A stretch of DNA of 64,000 bases from the NCBI RefSeq assembly GCF_013404085.1, contig NZ_JABFHO010000001.1, positions 1,054,001 through 1,118,000 on the forward strand. Direction: 5' to 3'. Position numbers and translations under genes: made by a program. The notes under the pieces were generated by a model. The model saw nothing but the letters and a program-made list of their open reading frames with translations. It was not told where the DNA came from and did no database searches. The first letter of the stretch is position 1. Each line of letters opens with the position of its first letter. The DNA comes from Winogradskyella helgolandensis. Its GTDB lineage: Bacteria; Bacteroidota; Bacteroidia; Flavobacteriales; Flavobacteriaceae. Below, in pieces: positions 44,908-54,456 of this stretch.

Positions 44908-47343
44908 ATGATTGTGAGTTCACAAGTGAAGCGCAATAGCGTACATACTATTTTTTTATTTCTTTTTTTACAGTTAAGCTTCGGGCAAACCGTAACTGTT
45001 TTAGAAGCTGATAGTCAAATGCCAATTCCTGGTGTTGCACTTGTTAATTACATTAAAAGTAAAACGATTATTACGGATTCAAAAGGTCAAGCATCGTTGT
45101 CGCTTTTCAATGAGAAGGAAATTATATATTTTAAGGATTTTTTATATGAAGAGGAACACTTCACCAAATCTGAAATCTTAAATAAGCAGGGCATTGTTTA
45201 TCTCATGCTTAAAGTAGAAGGGCTGGATCAAATTGTTATTTCTGCTTCTAAGTTTGAACAACGTAAGAGGGATATTCCACAAACCATTGTTAATGTCAGT
45301 GCTAAAGATATTGCCTTGTCTAATCCTCAAACGAGTGCCGATTTATTAGAAAATACTGGTAATATTTACATTCAGAAAAGTCAATTGGGTGGTGGAAGTC
45401 CTATGATTAGGGGTTTTTCTACAAACAGGCTTTTAATTGCTGTTGATGGTGTACGTATGAATAATGCTATTTTTAGAGGTGGTAATCTTCAAAATGTTAT
45501 TGCTATAGATCCGTTTTCGATACAACATACAGAGGTCACACTTGGTGCTGGTTCCGTGGTTTATGGTAGTGATGCGATTGGAGGAGTGATGAGCTTTTAC
45601 ACTAAAAAACCGCAGTTCTCTGAGACTGATGCTTTAGATTTTAGTGCTACGGCGTTAACACGATTCGCTTCTGCAAATACTGAAACAACAGGACATTTGG
45701 ATTTTAATTTAGGGTATAAGAAATGGGCGTTTTTGACGAGTGTGAGTTATACTGATTTTGATGATTTAAGAATGGGAAGTCATGGTCCTGATGATTACTT
45801 GAGACCAGAATATGTCACCCAGCAAAATGGGGAAGATGTTATTGTTGCTAACCCCAATCCTAAGATGCAAACACCAACTGGTTACGATCAACTAAATTTG
45901 ATGCAAAAGGTGCGTTATAAATCTTCTGATGATTTAGATTTTGATTTAGGCTTGTATTATTCTACGACATCAGATTTTTCTAGATATGATAGGCTCCTTC
46001 GTTATCGTGGAGATGAGCTACGTTCGGCTGAATGGAATTATGGACCACAAGAATGGTTTATGGGGAATTTTCAGTTTACTAAATTGAGTAGTCATTCTAA
46101 TTTGTATGATAAGATTCAAACGACTTTAGCGTATCAGAATTTTAAGGAGAGTCGGGAGGATCGGGATTTTCAATCTGACATACGTGCTGTGAGAGCTGAA
46201 TCTGTTGATGCCATTTCGTTTAATTTAGATTTAGAGAAAACGTTAAACCCTAAAACAAGTTTGTTTTATGGTCTAGAATACTTACATAATACGGTGCATT
46301 CCGATGGGTATGATACCAACATAGAAACTAATCAGGATACAGTTAGCCTTACGCGCTATCCGGATGGTTCTACGTGGCAGTCTGTTGCGGCATATGCTAG
46401 TTTAAAGCATAAACCGAATTCTAAATTTGTATTTCAGTCTGGTCTTCGGTTTAATCAGGTGATTGCGAAAGCGGATTTTACGGCCAATAATGTGTTTTTA
46501 AATTTACCTTTTGATGCTGCTGAGGTGAATACAGGAGCTTTAACAGGAACCGCAGGTATTACATGGTCTCCAAGTGACGTTATTCAATGGAAACTTAATG
46601 CCTCTACGGCGTTTAGAGCTCCAAATATTGACGATATTGGTAAGGTGTTTGATAGCGAACCAGGCTCTGTTGTGGTACCTAATAAAGACTTAAAAGCAGA
46701 ATACGCTTATAGTGGTGAGTTGGGTTTGAAATTGAATTTTGAAAATAAAGTCGTTATAGATTTAGCGACCTATTACACGTTTTTAGATAATGCTTTAATA
46801 CGACGCGATTATGAGCTCAATGGTGAAACCGAAATGGTTTATAGTGGTGAGTTAAGTACGATTCAGGCCATACAGAATGCGTCTAAAGCCGGGATTTATG
46901 GTTTTGAAGCAGGTATAGACATTAACTTCACTAAACAATTAAAACTCCGTTCTCAGTATAATATTATTGGAGGTACAGAAGATAATAATGGAGTAGAAGA
47001 ACCGGTACGGCATGTGGCCCCTAATTTTGGACGCACGCATTTGGTTTGGAAAAAGAACAGGTTATTGTTTGATGCCTTTATGATTTATAACAATACACTA
47101 GACTTTGATCAAATGGCTCCTTCAGAAACTGCCAAGGATTATATTTACGCTTTAGATGCTGATGGTCAGCCGTATGCACCGTCTTGGTATACGCTTAATT
47201 TTAGAGCGCAATATCATTATAATGACCAACTTAGTGTAACGGCTAGTTTAGAAAATATAACCGATCAACGTTATAGACCATACTCTTCGGGAATAACTGC
47301 AGCCGGTCGGAATTTTATTCTCGCTTTAAAATATACGCTTTAG
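44908..47343 (+). CDS. TonB-dependent receptor, haem/haemoglobin-type
   Basis: An 811-residue outer-membrane receptor. Signal peptide to about residue 26, a short N-terminal carboxypeptidase-regulatory-like domain (MPIPGVALVNYIKSKTIITD), then plug (about 115-225: FEQRKRDIPQTIVNVSAKDI, GGSPMIRGFSTNRLLIAVDG, GAGSVVYGSDAIGGVMSFYT) and barrel, closing ENITDQRYRPYSSGITAAGR and LALKYTL. The GGSPMIRGFSTNRLLIAVDG plug is typical of the haem/haemoglobin and transferrin-type group, though cobalamin and siderophore receptors are close. It ends the porZ-recO transcription unit. Confidence 0.88.
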   Translation: MIVSSQVKRNSVHTIFLFLFLQLSFGQTVTVLEADSQMPIPGVALVNYIKSKTIITDSKGQASLSLFNEKEIIYFKDFLYEEEHFTKSEILNKQGIVYLMLKVEGLDQIVISASKFEQRKRDIPQTIVNVSAKDIALSNPQTSADLLENTGNIYIQKSQLGGGSPMIRGFSTNRLLIAVDGVRMNNAIFRGGNLQNVIAIDPFSIQHTEVTLGAGSVVYGSDAIGGVMSFYTKKPQFSETDALDFSATALTRFASANTETTGHLDFNLGYKKWAFLTSVSYTDFDDLRMGSHGPDDYLRPEYVTQQNGEDVIVANPNPKMQTPTGYDQLNLMQKVRYKSSDDLDFDLGLYYSTTSDFSRYDRLLRYRGDELRSAEWNYGPQEWFMGNFQFTKLSSHSNLYDKIQTTLAYQNFKESREDRDFQSDIRAVRAESVDAISFNLDLEKTLNPKTSLFYGLEYLHNTVHSDGYDTNIETNQDTVSLTRYPDGSTWQSVAAYASLKHKPNSKFVFQSGLRFNQVIAKADFTANNVFLNLPFDAAEVNTGALTGTAGITWSPSDVIQWKLNASTAFRAPNIDDIGKVFDSEPGSVVVPNKDLKAEYAYSGELGLKLNFENKVVIDLATYYTFLDNALIRRDYELNGETEMVYSGELSTIQAIQNASKAGIYGFEAGIDINFTKQLKLRSQYNIIGGTEDNNGVEEPVRHVAPNFGRTHLVWKKNRLLFDAFMIYNNTLDFDQMAPSETAKDYIYALDADGQPYAPSWYTLNFRAQYHYNDQLSVTASLENITDQRYRPYSSGITAAGRNFILALKYTL

Positions 47344-47443
47344 TAGCGGTCTGCTTAGTTTTCAGCAATACTATTTTTGATATTTTGCTTCTGTAAAGGC
47401 TTTGGTCTTTTGATGGTTATGAGCTTTTGCACTCCACGTTATG

Positions 47444-47597
47444 TGACCCGAGGATGCTACGGCTTATATACGGCTCACATACGGAGGAGATACGGAGTAG
47501 ATACGGAGGAGCTATGGGTGAACCTCGCTTATTATCCGCTCATTATCCGAATATCACCCGAGTATGACCCGAGGTTACTATGGGTGAACCCTAATGA
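47444..47597. repeat. Degenerate array with 11-bp periodicity
   Basis: About 14 consecutive 11-base units without gaps. Recurring units are TGACCCGAGGA (47444), ATACGGAGGAG-type (47479 onwards), TTATCCGCTCA (47532), TCACCCGAGTA (47554) and TACTATGGGTG (47576). CTATGGGTGAACC occurs at 47512 and 47578, 66 bases apart; TGACCCGAGG at 47444 and 47565, 121 bases apart. Both distances are exact multiples of 11. It is more GC-rich than its surroundings and lies between the convergent TonB receptor and the giant secreted protein gene. Not a CRISPR and not a coding repeat, because 11 is not a multiple of 3. Confidence 0.85.
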
Positions 47598-47647
47598 AGC
47601 TTTGGTTGGGATTCTTTCTGAGGCCTAACCATTTCTGGCGTGAAACA

Positions 47648-47680
47648 AAATAAGCCGCATTTTTTAGATGCGACTTATTT
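47648..47680. terminator. Hairpin between convergent genes
   Basis: Arms AAATAAG-C-CGCAT / ATGCG-A-CTTATTT with one mismatch and a 7-base loop. A T-rich tail is short. It probably ends transcription from both sides. Confidence 0.6.
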
Positions 47681-47703
47681 TACAAAATATATAGAGTGTT
47701 TAT

Positions 47704-50700
47704 TTAGTGTTGTTTGATGGCTTTTTTGCTGATGACCTGTCCGTTGGATAAGGTGATCTTGGCAATGTAAGCTGCTTGACTCAATTTAGATAGATGGTAA
47801 ACCTCAATAGCATCATTCCCTTGTAAGCTATAAATGATGCGTCCGGTGACATCTATAATAGCGACGTGTTTTATAGTGTGGTTGTTTCCAACTTTAAATT
47901 GAACATCGCCATTTTGTAATTCTGTAATTGTTACTTCATTAGCTTCAACTATGTTGTCGTCTATAGAGAGTGTAGTTGGTGTAAATACAATTTCAAAACG
48001 GTCGTTGAATTCGCCTGTTTCTGAAGTGAAGGTGTAATCTGAATCTTTAAGGTTGTGAAATGTATTTAATAGTTTATCATTAATATATACCGCGTTTTCC
48101 GTCATAAAAGCACCTTCAAATTGATATATTGAAATGCTATATAGTGTAGGTACATCAATACCTGTTATGAAACCAAGAGGAATTACTTCGTCTAGTGTTA
48201 AGCTGTTTGGGTTTCTACCTTGAATGGCTAATTTTTCAACTTCAGCATTTTCAAGAACTGAATATATTACGGCGCTAACGTCTGTGGATACATTCTTTTT
48301 TGCATCGTAATAGGTGCCATCAAAATCATCTGTCGCTCCATTAACATAGGCCACTAAGGTTTGATTAGTGACTCCGTTGTCTGTGTTTAAGTTTAGCCAT
48401 AATCTATTCGGTTCATCTGCGGTTTCTGATCTAAAGAACTGAGTGTTATCTCCTGTAACTCTCATGCTATTGTTAAATATAACCTCGGTTGATTTAATGT
48501 TTCCACTAACCGTAGTAGGTGTAACGCCATCATCCATTGATACAAAGAAGGCTTGACCCGAAGGGATAAACTTCTCGGGCATTACATTATCTCCTCCTGC
48601 GGTTTGCCCAGAGCCATTAATTATGGCATAATCACTTTGTGCATAGTTAAGTCCTTGATTACCGTTTTCATCTGAAGCAGCTTCAGTTGCATGTGACCAA
48701 AAGAAAATTGCTCCCGCGAGTGGTCCTGTAGTTTCACCAATGGTCGCATTAGCCAAAAGGAAAGCTTCTGCATCTATAGCAGAAGGGTACGGGTTACCAA
48801 TGAGATTCCAGTTATTGTCATTTGTTTCAGAGTCGTTTCTATAAATAGGAATGTTGTAAACCCCGTTGTTAAAAGGCCCTTCAAATATATAGTCGATTTG
48901 CGTTGGGAATGGCGTTATATTATTTTGTGTTGCGGCATAGCCCACACCAGGTTGCATAATGGTAGCTCCATTAACATATAGCCAATCATTATTATCGTCA
49001 TCTACATCATCTTGCCCTGCAACGGCTGCTCCGTTGTTATTGGTTTCGGCAGTAGCATCTAAGAAATTCTGACCTAGGTAGGTGTATCTTCTTCCTGTAT
49101 TTGCTTCAGCAAGCCCGTCCCCAATGGTTTCTCCAGATACAGGAGCACTCCAATACACGTACTCATGGCGTGATTCTAACCAAGGTGTTTTTTTGTACAC
49201 TTGTATTTTGGTTTTATTTGATAAGACATTACCTGTAACGGTACCCGCGTCATTAACTTGCACAAAAGCGCCGTAAGGTTGCACCGCTATACTACCATCT
49301 ACAACAAGATTGTTTTCTACTTTTACATAGGTGTTGTCAGAAATTATTAATTCATTACCGGTTGTAATTTCACAGCTACAGGCTTCAAAGCTTATTTGTG
49401 TACCACCTACAGCCGTATCATAATCTTCATCGAGTATTACAAAACTATCGATTGTTGGATCTGCAGACCATGTACCGTCCCAAGTTGAAACGAGTACTTC
49501 TAAGCTCACTGCATTTGATGCTTTGTAACATGTCGCATCATCTTCTCTTAATTGACAGTAATATTGATAGCCATTTAGGTTAAACGAGTTGGCGATTGTT
49601 AAGGTTGGGGATTGCTGACCTGAGTAATCAGTGTTGCCTGCTGTAATTTCAGTCCAAGCTGTATTTCCTGGCGCGTTATAGTACCATTGGTAAGCTAATT
49701 CTTGTGTGTCACCTGATTCGTCAGAACCCTCCATACCAGCGATGGTAAAACTAGCCGAAAATTCACAGTTAAAATCGGAATCTGCTGGTTGTACTGTTAC
49801 TGTAGGTGCTGTCCCTATTGAGAAATCATAATTACCTATATCTGAATAGTTAAGTGGAGTAATTAATGTCCAATCTGCAGGATTCCATGTCATGCTTGGT
49901 AACGTGGTACCTGAGTATAGTCTTCTATAGGTATAATCACTTCCATTTGGTGTGCCATCGCTATAATCTGAACCCACCCCTCCGGTAAATGGATCTCCTG
50001 AAGTGTCTCCCCATAAATCTATGTCGGTTGAGCCGTCGTTTAGAATTAAATGGTCACTATCATTAATACCTGTTGTATTAGAGCTAAAATAATCGTGCTG
50101 AGATACTGGGTCTACATTATTTGATCCTGTACCAAATGAAGCTACGTAGGTATCTCCATCCGCAAGTGTTGTTCCGTTAGGAATGTTTATATATCCAGCT
50201 ACAAAAGAGTTTCCATTACTATGTACTTCAATAGAGTAATCTGAAATATCAACTGCCGCTCCTGTACCATTATACAATTCTACATAAGAGTGTCCATCTA
50301 CAGACGAATCTCTATCAGTTACTTCACTAATAAAAATATCTGTTGGTAACACACCGAGCCCGTCACAACTTGAAATGTCTGAAGTGATTACTGTAAAGGG
50401 TAAATCTCGAGCACAACCTGTGACATCGTCAAAGGTTATATTGGCACTAATGGCAGTATCAGGAATTCTAATTTGAAATTCAGATGATGATATATAGGTT
50501 ACTGTTGCAGCGATTCCATCATATAAAGCTGTTGCGCTGTCTGCATCAGAGCCACTTGTGGTTGTCACCGTAACTACAGTGCCAGCTGGGCCGCTGCTTG
50601 GTGACATTTCGTAAGTTGCTGGGTTACATTCTCCATTACCTTGAATTGCAAACGTAAATGGATTTTCGTCACTATCATTTGTCGGTATTACTACGCTAGC

Positions 50701-53700
50701 TGTTCTTATATTAGACCCAGAAGGTGTGAAAGTTATTACAAAATCGGTTTGCTGTCCGCTACTTAAGCTAGAGCTTGAAGGTTGTGTTGTTACTACAAAA
50801 TCTGAAGCATGGGTGCCTGTTATTTGTATATCCGGACTACCTGTTAGGTTTAAAGCCGAAGCCCCAATACTCTCAATAGTAAATGTCTTAACAATTGTAC
50901 TGCCAATGCTGGTCGTCCCGAAAGAGGTGTTGTTTAAACCACTTGTTGTAATGTCTCCGTTAAGAATAGTGTTGTTATTCCCTTCTACATGTATTTCTGC
51001 ACCTATTGGGCGTACAATATTAATGATGTAATCTTCAACCTCTCCATAGCCAAAAGATTGACAAGATGTTGCATAGTCATTATCTGAGCTATCCGAGTTA
51101 GAACTCACGCGCATTCTAACGTTCCCAACCGTAGCACTAGATGGTACGGTAATGTTTATAGGCGATAAAGAAGGTTGTCCATCAGAATCATTGTCTATAG
51201 TTCCTAATTCTATAGCTTCGTTAGAAGAACTGTTAAAAGAGCCATCGCGGTCCCAGTCAATCCAAACTTTTACATACGAGGTATAATTTCCACCTGTATT
51301 AACATTTACACTTAAAGGGTAAGTTTCTCCTAAAGTAAGATCTGTGGAAACACTTGTAAAATCGGTATAGGCATCATCTGAATCTGAGTCTTGATCGATG
51401 GTATTTAAAGATACATTTACGATCCCAGAATCTGTAGAGCTACCTCCTTCACTAGTACAGTAGGAAAGTCCCGTAGTTTGGCATACGGAATCTCCAGCGC
51501 TCCACTCTCCTGTTGCAACACTTCTTACAAATATAGTGTAGCAATATTCTACGGCATCTGTTAAACCGTTTACGGTTGTGGTGATGCCATTGCCCATAAA
51601 CACAATGGAATTTGAACCACTATAGGTGGCGTTTGCAGTATACGTTGTGCCATCTACAGGTGTAAACGTTGTGCTACCTTGGTTGGCTACAATTAGTATC
51701 TCATAACAGGAGGTTGGTAAAGGGTTGGTCCATGTTAATACAGATGAGGTTGGTGCTACTGAAGCCCCTGTAAGTGTTGCGGTAGGCATACCAATAGTAA
51801 AGGTGTCGTTAAATGAGCCCGTAATATTAATTCCAGTTGCCCAACCAGTCAAGTCTTCGCTATAGTAGGCTACCACTTTAAATGTATAATCATTACCACT
51901 GGTTAAACCTGTTACGGTAGTGTTGGTACTGTTGCCTTTGTATACGACTTTCCCAAGGGTGCCATAGGTAGTTGCTAAGGTGTAATTGGTATTTGCGGTA
52001 TAGGTAGACGCATCTCCTGCAGCAGCAGCTGTACTTGTTGGCACTGTGCTTCCTGGTTGTGCAAATACGATATAACCTGTAGGACTAGGTGAGCCGGTTG
52101 ACGCATCCCACTCTAGGCTGATACTTGTTTCTGCTAAACAGGCTTCAATATTTCTGGCATTGTTAGGAGTATCGTTACTTAAATTTAAGGTTACTGCATT
52201 AGAGGTTGTATCTCCACAGATGTTCGTAAGAATACAACGGTATTGATTGCCATCCATTGGAGACGATGTTGCCGCTGTGGTGTACGTGTCTGTAGTGGCG
52301 CCAGAACCTCCGGTAACATCAGTCCATCCCGAACCTGTATTTACCTCCCATTGGTAGGTGTCTGTATCCGAAGAACTCACCGAGAATGTTGCTGTATCTG
52401 GTATCACTTCGGTTTGGTTGGTAGGTTGCGTTAAGGTTGGTACTCCATTTTCTATGACTACCGCGTAACTTAATGCATTATCTGACCAACAGGTGCCAGC
52501 CGTATCGTAGGCTCTTACATAGTAAGTGCCTGAGGTCGTCGCCGTGTAGGTTGCCGTAGCATTGTAGGTTTCGTCGGTTCCTGTAGGGCTTGTTTGCCAG
52601 TAATTCACCGTACCTGCTGCGGGAGTCCCTGAATAGGTTAAGGTAGTTGAAGCACATGCAGGTGTTGTGCCTGATATGCTACCTATTGGGTCTGCTGGTG
52701 CTGAACATAGGCACGAATCTCCGCTTAGAATAATATCATCAACATAATAATATTCACTACCGTCTAATCCTACGGCTCTTAATCTGACTCTTATTTGTGT
52801 TTCTAAATCAGCAATATTCACTATCCAAGGATTGGTACTAACAGTAGTAGGGTTGTAAGCATTTGTATTCCCCATATTTATATTAGCATTACTGTAGCCA
52901 TCAACAAGTTGTTCTGAACCTGTTCCTATCCAAGTTGTACCATTATCATAAGAAATATCTAAATATAAGTCTTCATTAGTGTCAGCTCCTGAAGATGCAA
53001 AAGCAACATTTAAAGTTACATTCGTAAACGCACTTATATCTACATTTTCTGTGGTTAAGTTGTTACTCCCTGTAAGTCTATATGAAGAGGTGCCAAAATA
53101 TTTGTTTGTTGTAGTGCTTATAGTGCCTCCGCCAGTGTATACGAAATTATCGGATCCCTCAAAAGATAGTGTTTTAAATGCTCCTGCGGAAGTATCATCA
53201 TCTGATATCTCTAGTGTGGTAACATTTTGGGTTCCAAAAGTTGCGGAGTCACCACCTGAAACGCTTTGTATTTCAAAGGTATAATCAGTAGCATCAAAAC
53301 AGTTAGTGTTATCAGCTAAATTGACAGTTGCACATTGTTGCCCACTAGTATTAGCAGGAAACGTGATGATTTGAGTAATGTATGACAAGTGTGGTGCTGT
53401 ACCAGAGGTTAATACCACCTGAGCAGTTGTTGCTGTTGAAGCACTTGGATTTGTGATATCAACACATAAATTAATAGAACCATCACCTTCACTTGTAGAA
53501 TATGTTGCTGAAGCGAAATTTAATTCTGTATCCGTTGAAGCTGAAACCCCTTCAATTTTAGCATCATCTATAATCCAAGTTTCGTTTCCAGAGTTATTTT
53601 CAAATAGTATTCTTATTCTAAGATTAGCAACACTTGGTAAATCTGTAATAATAATTTCATTAATACCAGAAGTTCCATCTCCTCCTGTTACAGATGTATA

Positions 53701-54165
53701 ATAACCGCTTGCATTATAGGTGTTAGATTCTGTAGAGCCTTGGCCAAAATGCCATAATGCATTTCCCGAACCATTAACTTCTGCTTGTTGCGTCCATGTA
53801 CTTCCTCCATCGTCACTAACCTCTACAATAACATAGTCACTACCGTCAGCACCGTTTCCACTAGAACCTCCAAAAGAAGCTAATTTAACTGAGAAGTCAA
53901 CATCAGTGTATGATGATGTATTGACATTACTAAATTCAATGGTTGTTGTTGCGTTTGTAACTTTTCTACCTTGAGAACCACTTACAAAGTTATCTTGTCC
54001 TGAAGGAAATGGGCCTGTACCTGTAGCAACACTACCTCCTGTAAAGGTCATAACGGGAGCGGCAGGTGTTGTTTCAAAATCTTGTTGTGCAATGGTGACT
54101 TGCCCAAAACCAGACAAGCTAAAACATAAGAATGCTATAAAAACGAGGGAGTAGTTTTTTATCAT
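47704..54165 (-). CDS. Giant multidomain T9SS-secreted protein (2153 aa)
   Basis: Order, by rough residue: signal peptide MIKNYSLVFIAFLCFSLSGF (1-22); jelly-roll/MAM-like domain (23-205); Calx-beta-like repeat (~210-325); second jelly-roll (~335-485); Ig-like repeats (~490-660); two fibronectin-III-like domains (~670-875); GEVED domain (~885-1015, ends FGYGEVEDYIINIV); choice-of-anchor D-like domain (~1020-1125); IPT/TIG-like (~1135-1215); lamin-tail domain (~1230-1400); Ig-like (~1420-1530); a ~500-residue module shared with the downstream-numbered paralogue; type A sorting domain (~2070-2153, ending GQVISKKAIKQH). The protein should be exported through the type IX system and anchored at the surface. 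An adhesin or biofilm role is inferred; no catalytic domain was seen. Confidence 0.88.
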   Translation of the reverse strand: MIKNYSLVFIAFLCFSLSGFGQVTIAQQDFETTPAAPVMTFTGGSVATGTGPFPSGQDNFVSGSQGRKVTNATTTIEFSNVNTSSYTDVDFSVKLASFGGSSGNGADGSDYVIVEVSDDGGSTWTQQAEVNGSGNALWHFGQGSTESNTYNASGYYTSVTGGDGTSGINEIIITDLPSVANLRIRILFENNSGNETWIIDDAKIEGVSASTDTELNFASATYSTSEGDGSINLCVDITNPSASTATTAQVVLTSGTAPHLSYITQIITFPANTSGQQCATVNLADNTNCFDATDYTFEIQSVSGGDSATFGTQNVTTLEISDDDTSAGAFKTLSFEGSDNFVYTGGGTISTTTNKYFGTSSYRLTGSNNLTTENVDISAFTNVTLNVAFASSGADTNEDLYLDISYDNGTTWIGTGSEQLVDGYSNANINMGNTNAYNPTTVSTNPWIVNIADLETQIRVRLRAVGLDGSEYYYVDDIILSGDSCLCSAPADPIGSISGTTPACASTTLTYSGTPAAGTVNYWQTSPTGTDETYNATATYTATTSGTYYVRAYDTAGTCWSDNALSYAVVIENGVPTLTQPTNQTEVIPDTATFSVSSSDTDTYQWEVNTGSGWTDVTGGSGATTDTYTTAATSSPMDGNQYRCILTNICGDTTSNAVTLNLSNDTPNNARNIEACLAETSISLEWDASTGSPSPTGYIVFAQPGSTVPTSTAAAAGDASTYTANTNYTLATTYGTLGKVVYKGNSTNTTVTGLTSGNDYTFKVVAYYSEDLTGWATGINITGSFNDTFTIGMPTATLTGASVAPTSSVLTWTNPLPTSCYEILIVANQGSTTFTPVDGTTYTANATYSGSNSIVFMGNGITTTVNGLTDAVEYCYTIFVRSVATGEWSAGDSVCQTTGLSYCTSEGGSSTDSGIVNVSLNTIDQDSDSDDAYTDFTSVSTDLTLGETYPLSVNVNTGGNYTSYVKVWIDWDRDGSFNSSSNEAIELGTIDNDSDGQPSLSPINITVPSSATVGNVRMRVSSNSDSSDNDYATSCQSFGYGEVEDYIINIVRPIGAEIHVEGNNNTILNGDITTSGLNNTSFGTTSIGSTIVKTFTIESIGASALNLTGSPDIQITGTHASDFVVTTQPSSSSLSSGQQTDFVITFTPSGSNIRTASVVIPTNDSDENPFTFAIQGNGECNPATYEMSPSSGPAGTVVTVTTTSGSDADSATALYDGIAATVTYISSSEFQIRIPDTAISANITFDDVTGCARDLPFTVITSDISSCDGLGVLPTDIFISEVTDRDSSVDGHSYVELYNGTGAAVDISDYSIEVHSNGNSFVAGYINIPNGTTLADGDTYVASFGTGSNNVDPVSQHDYFSSNTTGINDSDHLILNDGSTDIDLWGDTSGDPFTGGVGSDYSDGTPNGSDYTYRRLYSGTTLPSMTWNPADWTLITPLNYSDIGNYDFSIGTAPTVTVQPADSDFNCEFSASFTIAGMEGSDESGDTQELAYQWYYNAPGNTAWTEITAGNTDYSGQQSPTLTIANSFNLNGYQYYCQLREDDATCYKASNAVSLEVLVSTWDGTWSADPTIDSFVILDEDYDTAVGGTQISFEACSCEITTGNELIISDNTYVKVENNLVVDGSIAVQPYGAFVQVNDAGTVTGNVLSNKTKIQVYKKTPWLESRHEYVYWSAPVSGETIGDGLAEANTGRRYTYLGQNFLDATAETNNNGAAVAGQDDVDDDNNDWLYVNGATIMQPGVGYAATQNNITPFPTQIDYIFEGPFNNGVYNIPIYRNDSETNDNNWNLIGNPYPSAIDAEAFLLANATIGETTGPLAGAIFFWSHATEAASDENGNQGLNYAQSDYAIINGSGQTAGGDNVMPEKFIPSGQAFFVSMDDGVTPTTVSGNIKSTEVIFNNSMRVTGDNTQFFRSETADEPNRLWLNLNTDNGVTNQTLVAYVNGATDDFDGTYYDAKKNVSTDVSAVIYSVLENAEVEKLAIQGRNPNSLTLDEVIPLGFITGIDVPTLYSISIYQFEGAFMTENAVYINDKLLNTFHNLKDSDYTFTSETGEFNDRFEIVFTPTTLSIDDNIVEANEVTITELQNGDVQFKVGNNHTIKHVAIIDVTGRIIYSLQGNDAIEVYHLSKLSQAAYIAKITLSNGQVISKKAIKQH

Positions 54166-54240
54166 AGGGAAAATGGATTAATCTAAATAATTTTTAAAAT
54201 CACTGCTAATCAGTGTGTTGTAATTTAGGTGTTTATTTGC

Positions 54241-54252
54241 ATAGTACTATGG
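54241..54252. promoter_or_regulatory. 12-bp palindrome upstream of 2153-residue gene
   Basis: CATAGTACTATG, perfect, 75 bases before the gene start. No exact -7 element was found here. Chance cannot be excluded. Confidence 0.3.
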
Positions 54253-54305
54253 GTATGCAACAACAACGCGTAAAAATACACTATTCCATGTTAAGACACA
54301 AGGCT

Positions 54306-54319
54306 TTAAGTGTTAAGTG
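54306..54319. repeat. Two copies of the TTAAGTG heptamer
   Basis: TTAAGTG twice in tandem. It is the reverse complement of the unit expanded at 3689-3750, giving a short second locus of the same heptamer. Confidence 0.7.
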
Positions 54320-54401
54320 TCAGTTAGTTTGTGTGTTCTTGTAATGGTTGTAATTGTTCCGAATTATTGAGAAATGCTGAGGTCTTTTGGGAAAAGGCCA
54401 T

Positions 54402-54436
54402 AAAAAAAGGTGCAACCAAATTGGTTACACCTTTTT
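54402..54436 (-). terminator. Terminator after the second giant gene
   Basis: Stem AAAAAGGTG-C-AACC / GGTT-A-CACCTTTTT with a 5-base loop. On the minus strand it is followed by a run of seven T. It isolates the two giant genes. Confidence 0.85.
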
Positions 54437-54456
54437 ATTTTAATAGGCTTTAGCGC

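Noticed and set aside
47444..47597. CRISPR or integron attachment array
   Set aside because: No repeat-spacer pattern, no integrase, and unit length of 11 bases.
47377..47628. An 83-codon plus-strand frame across the 11-bp array
   Set aside because: The frame crosses an 11-bp repeat, which would change reading frame at each unit, and its peptide has no protein-like pattern.
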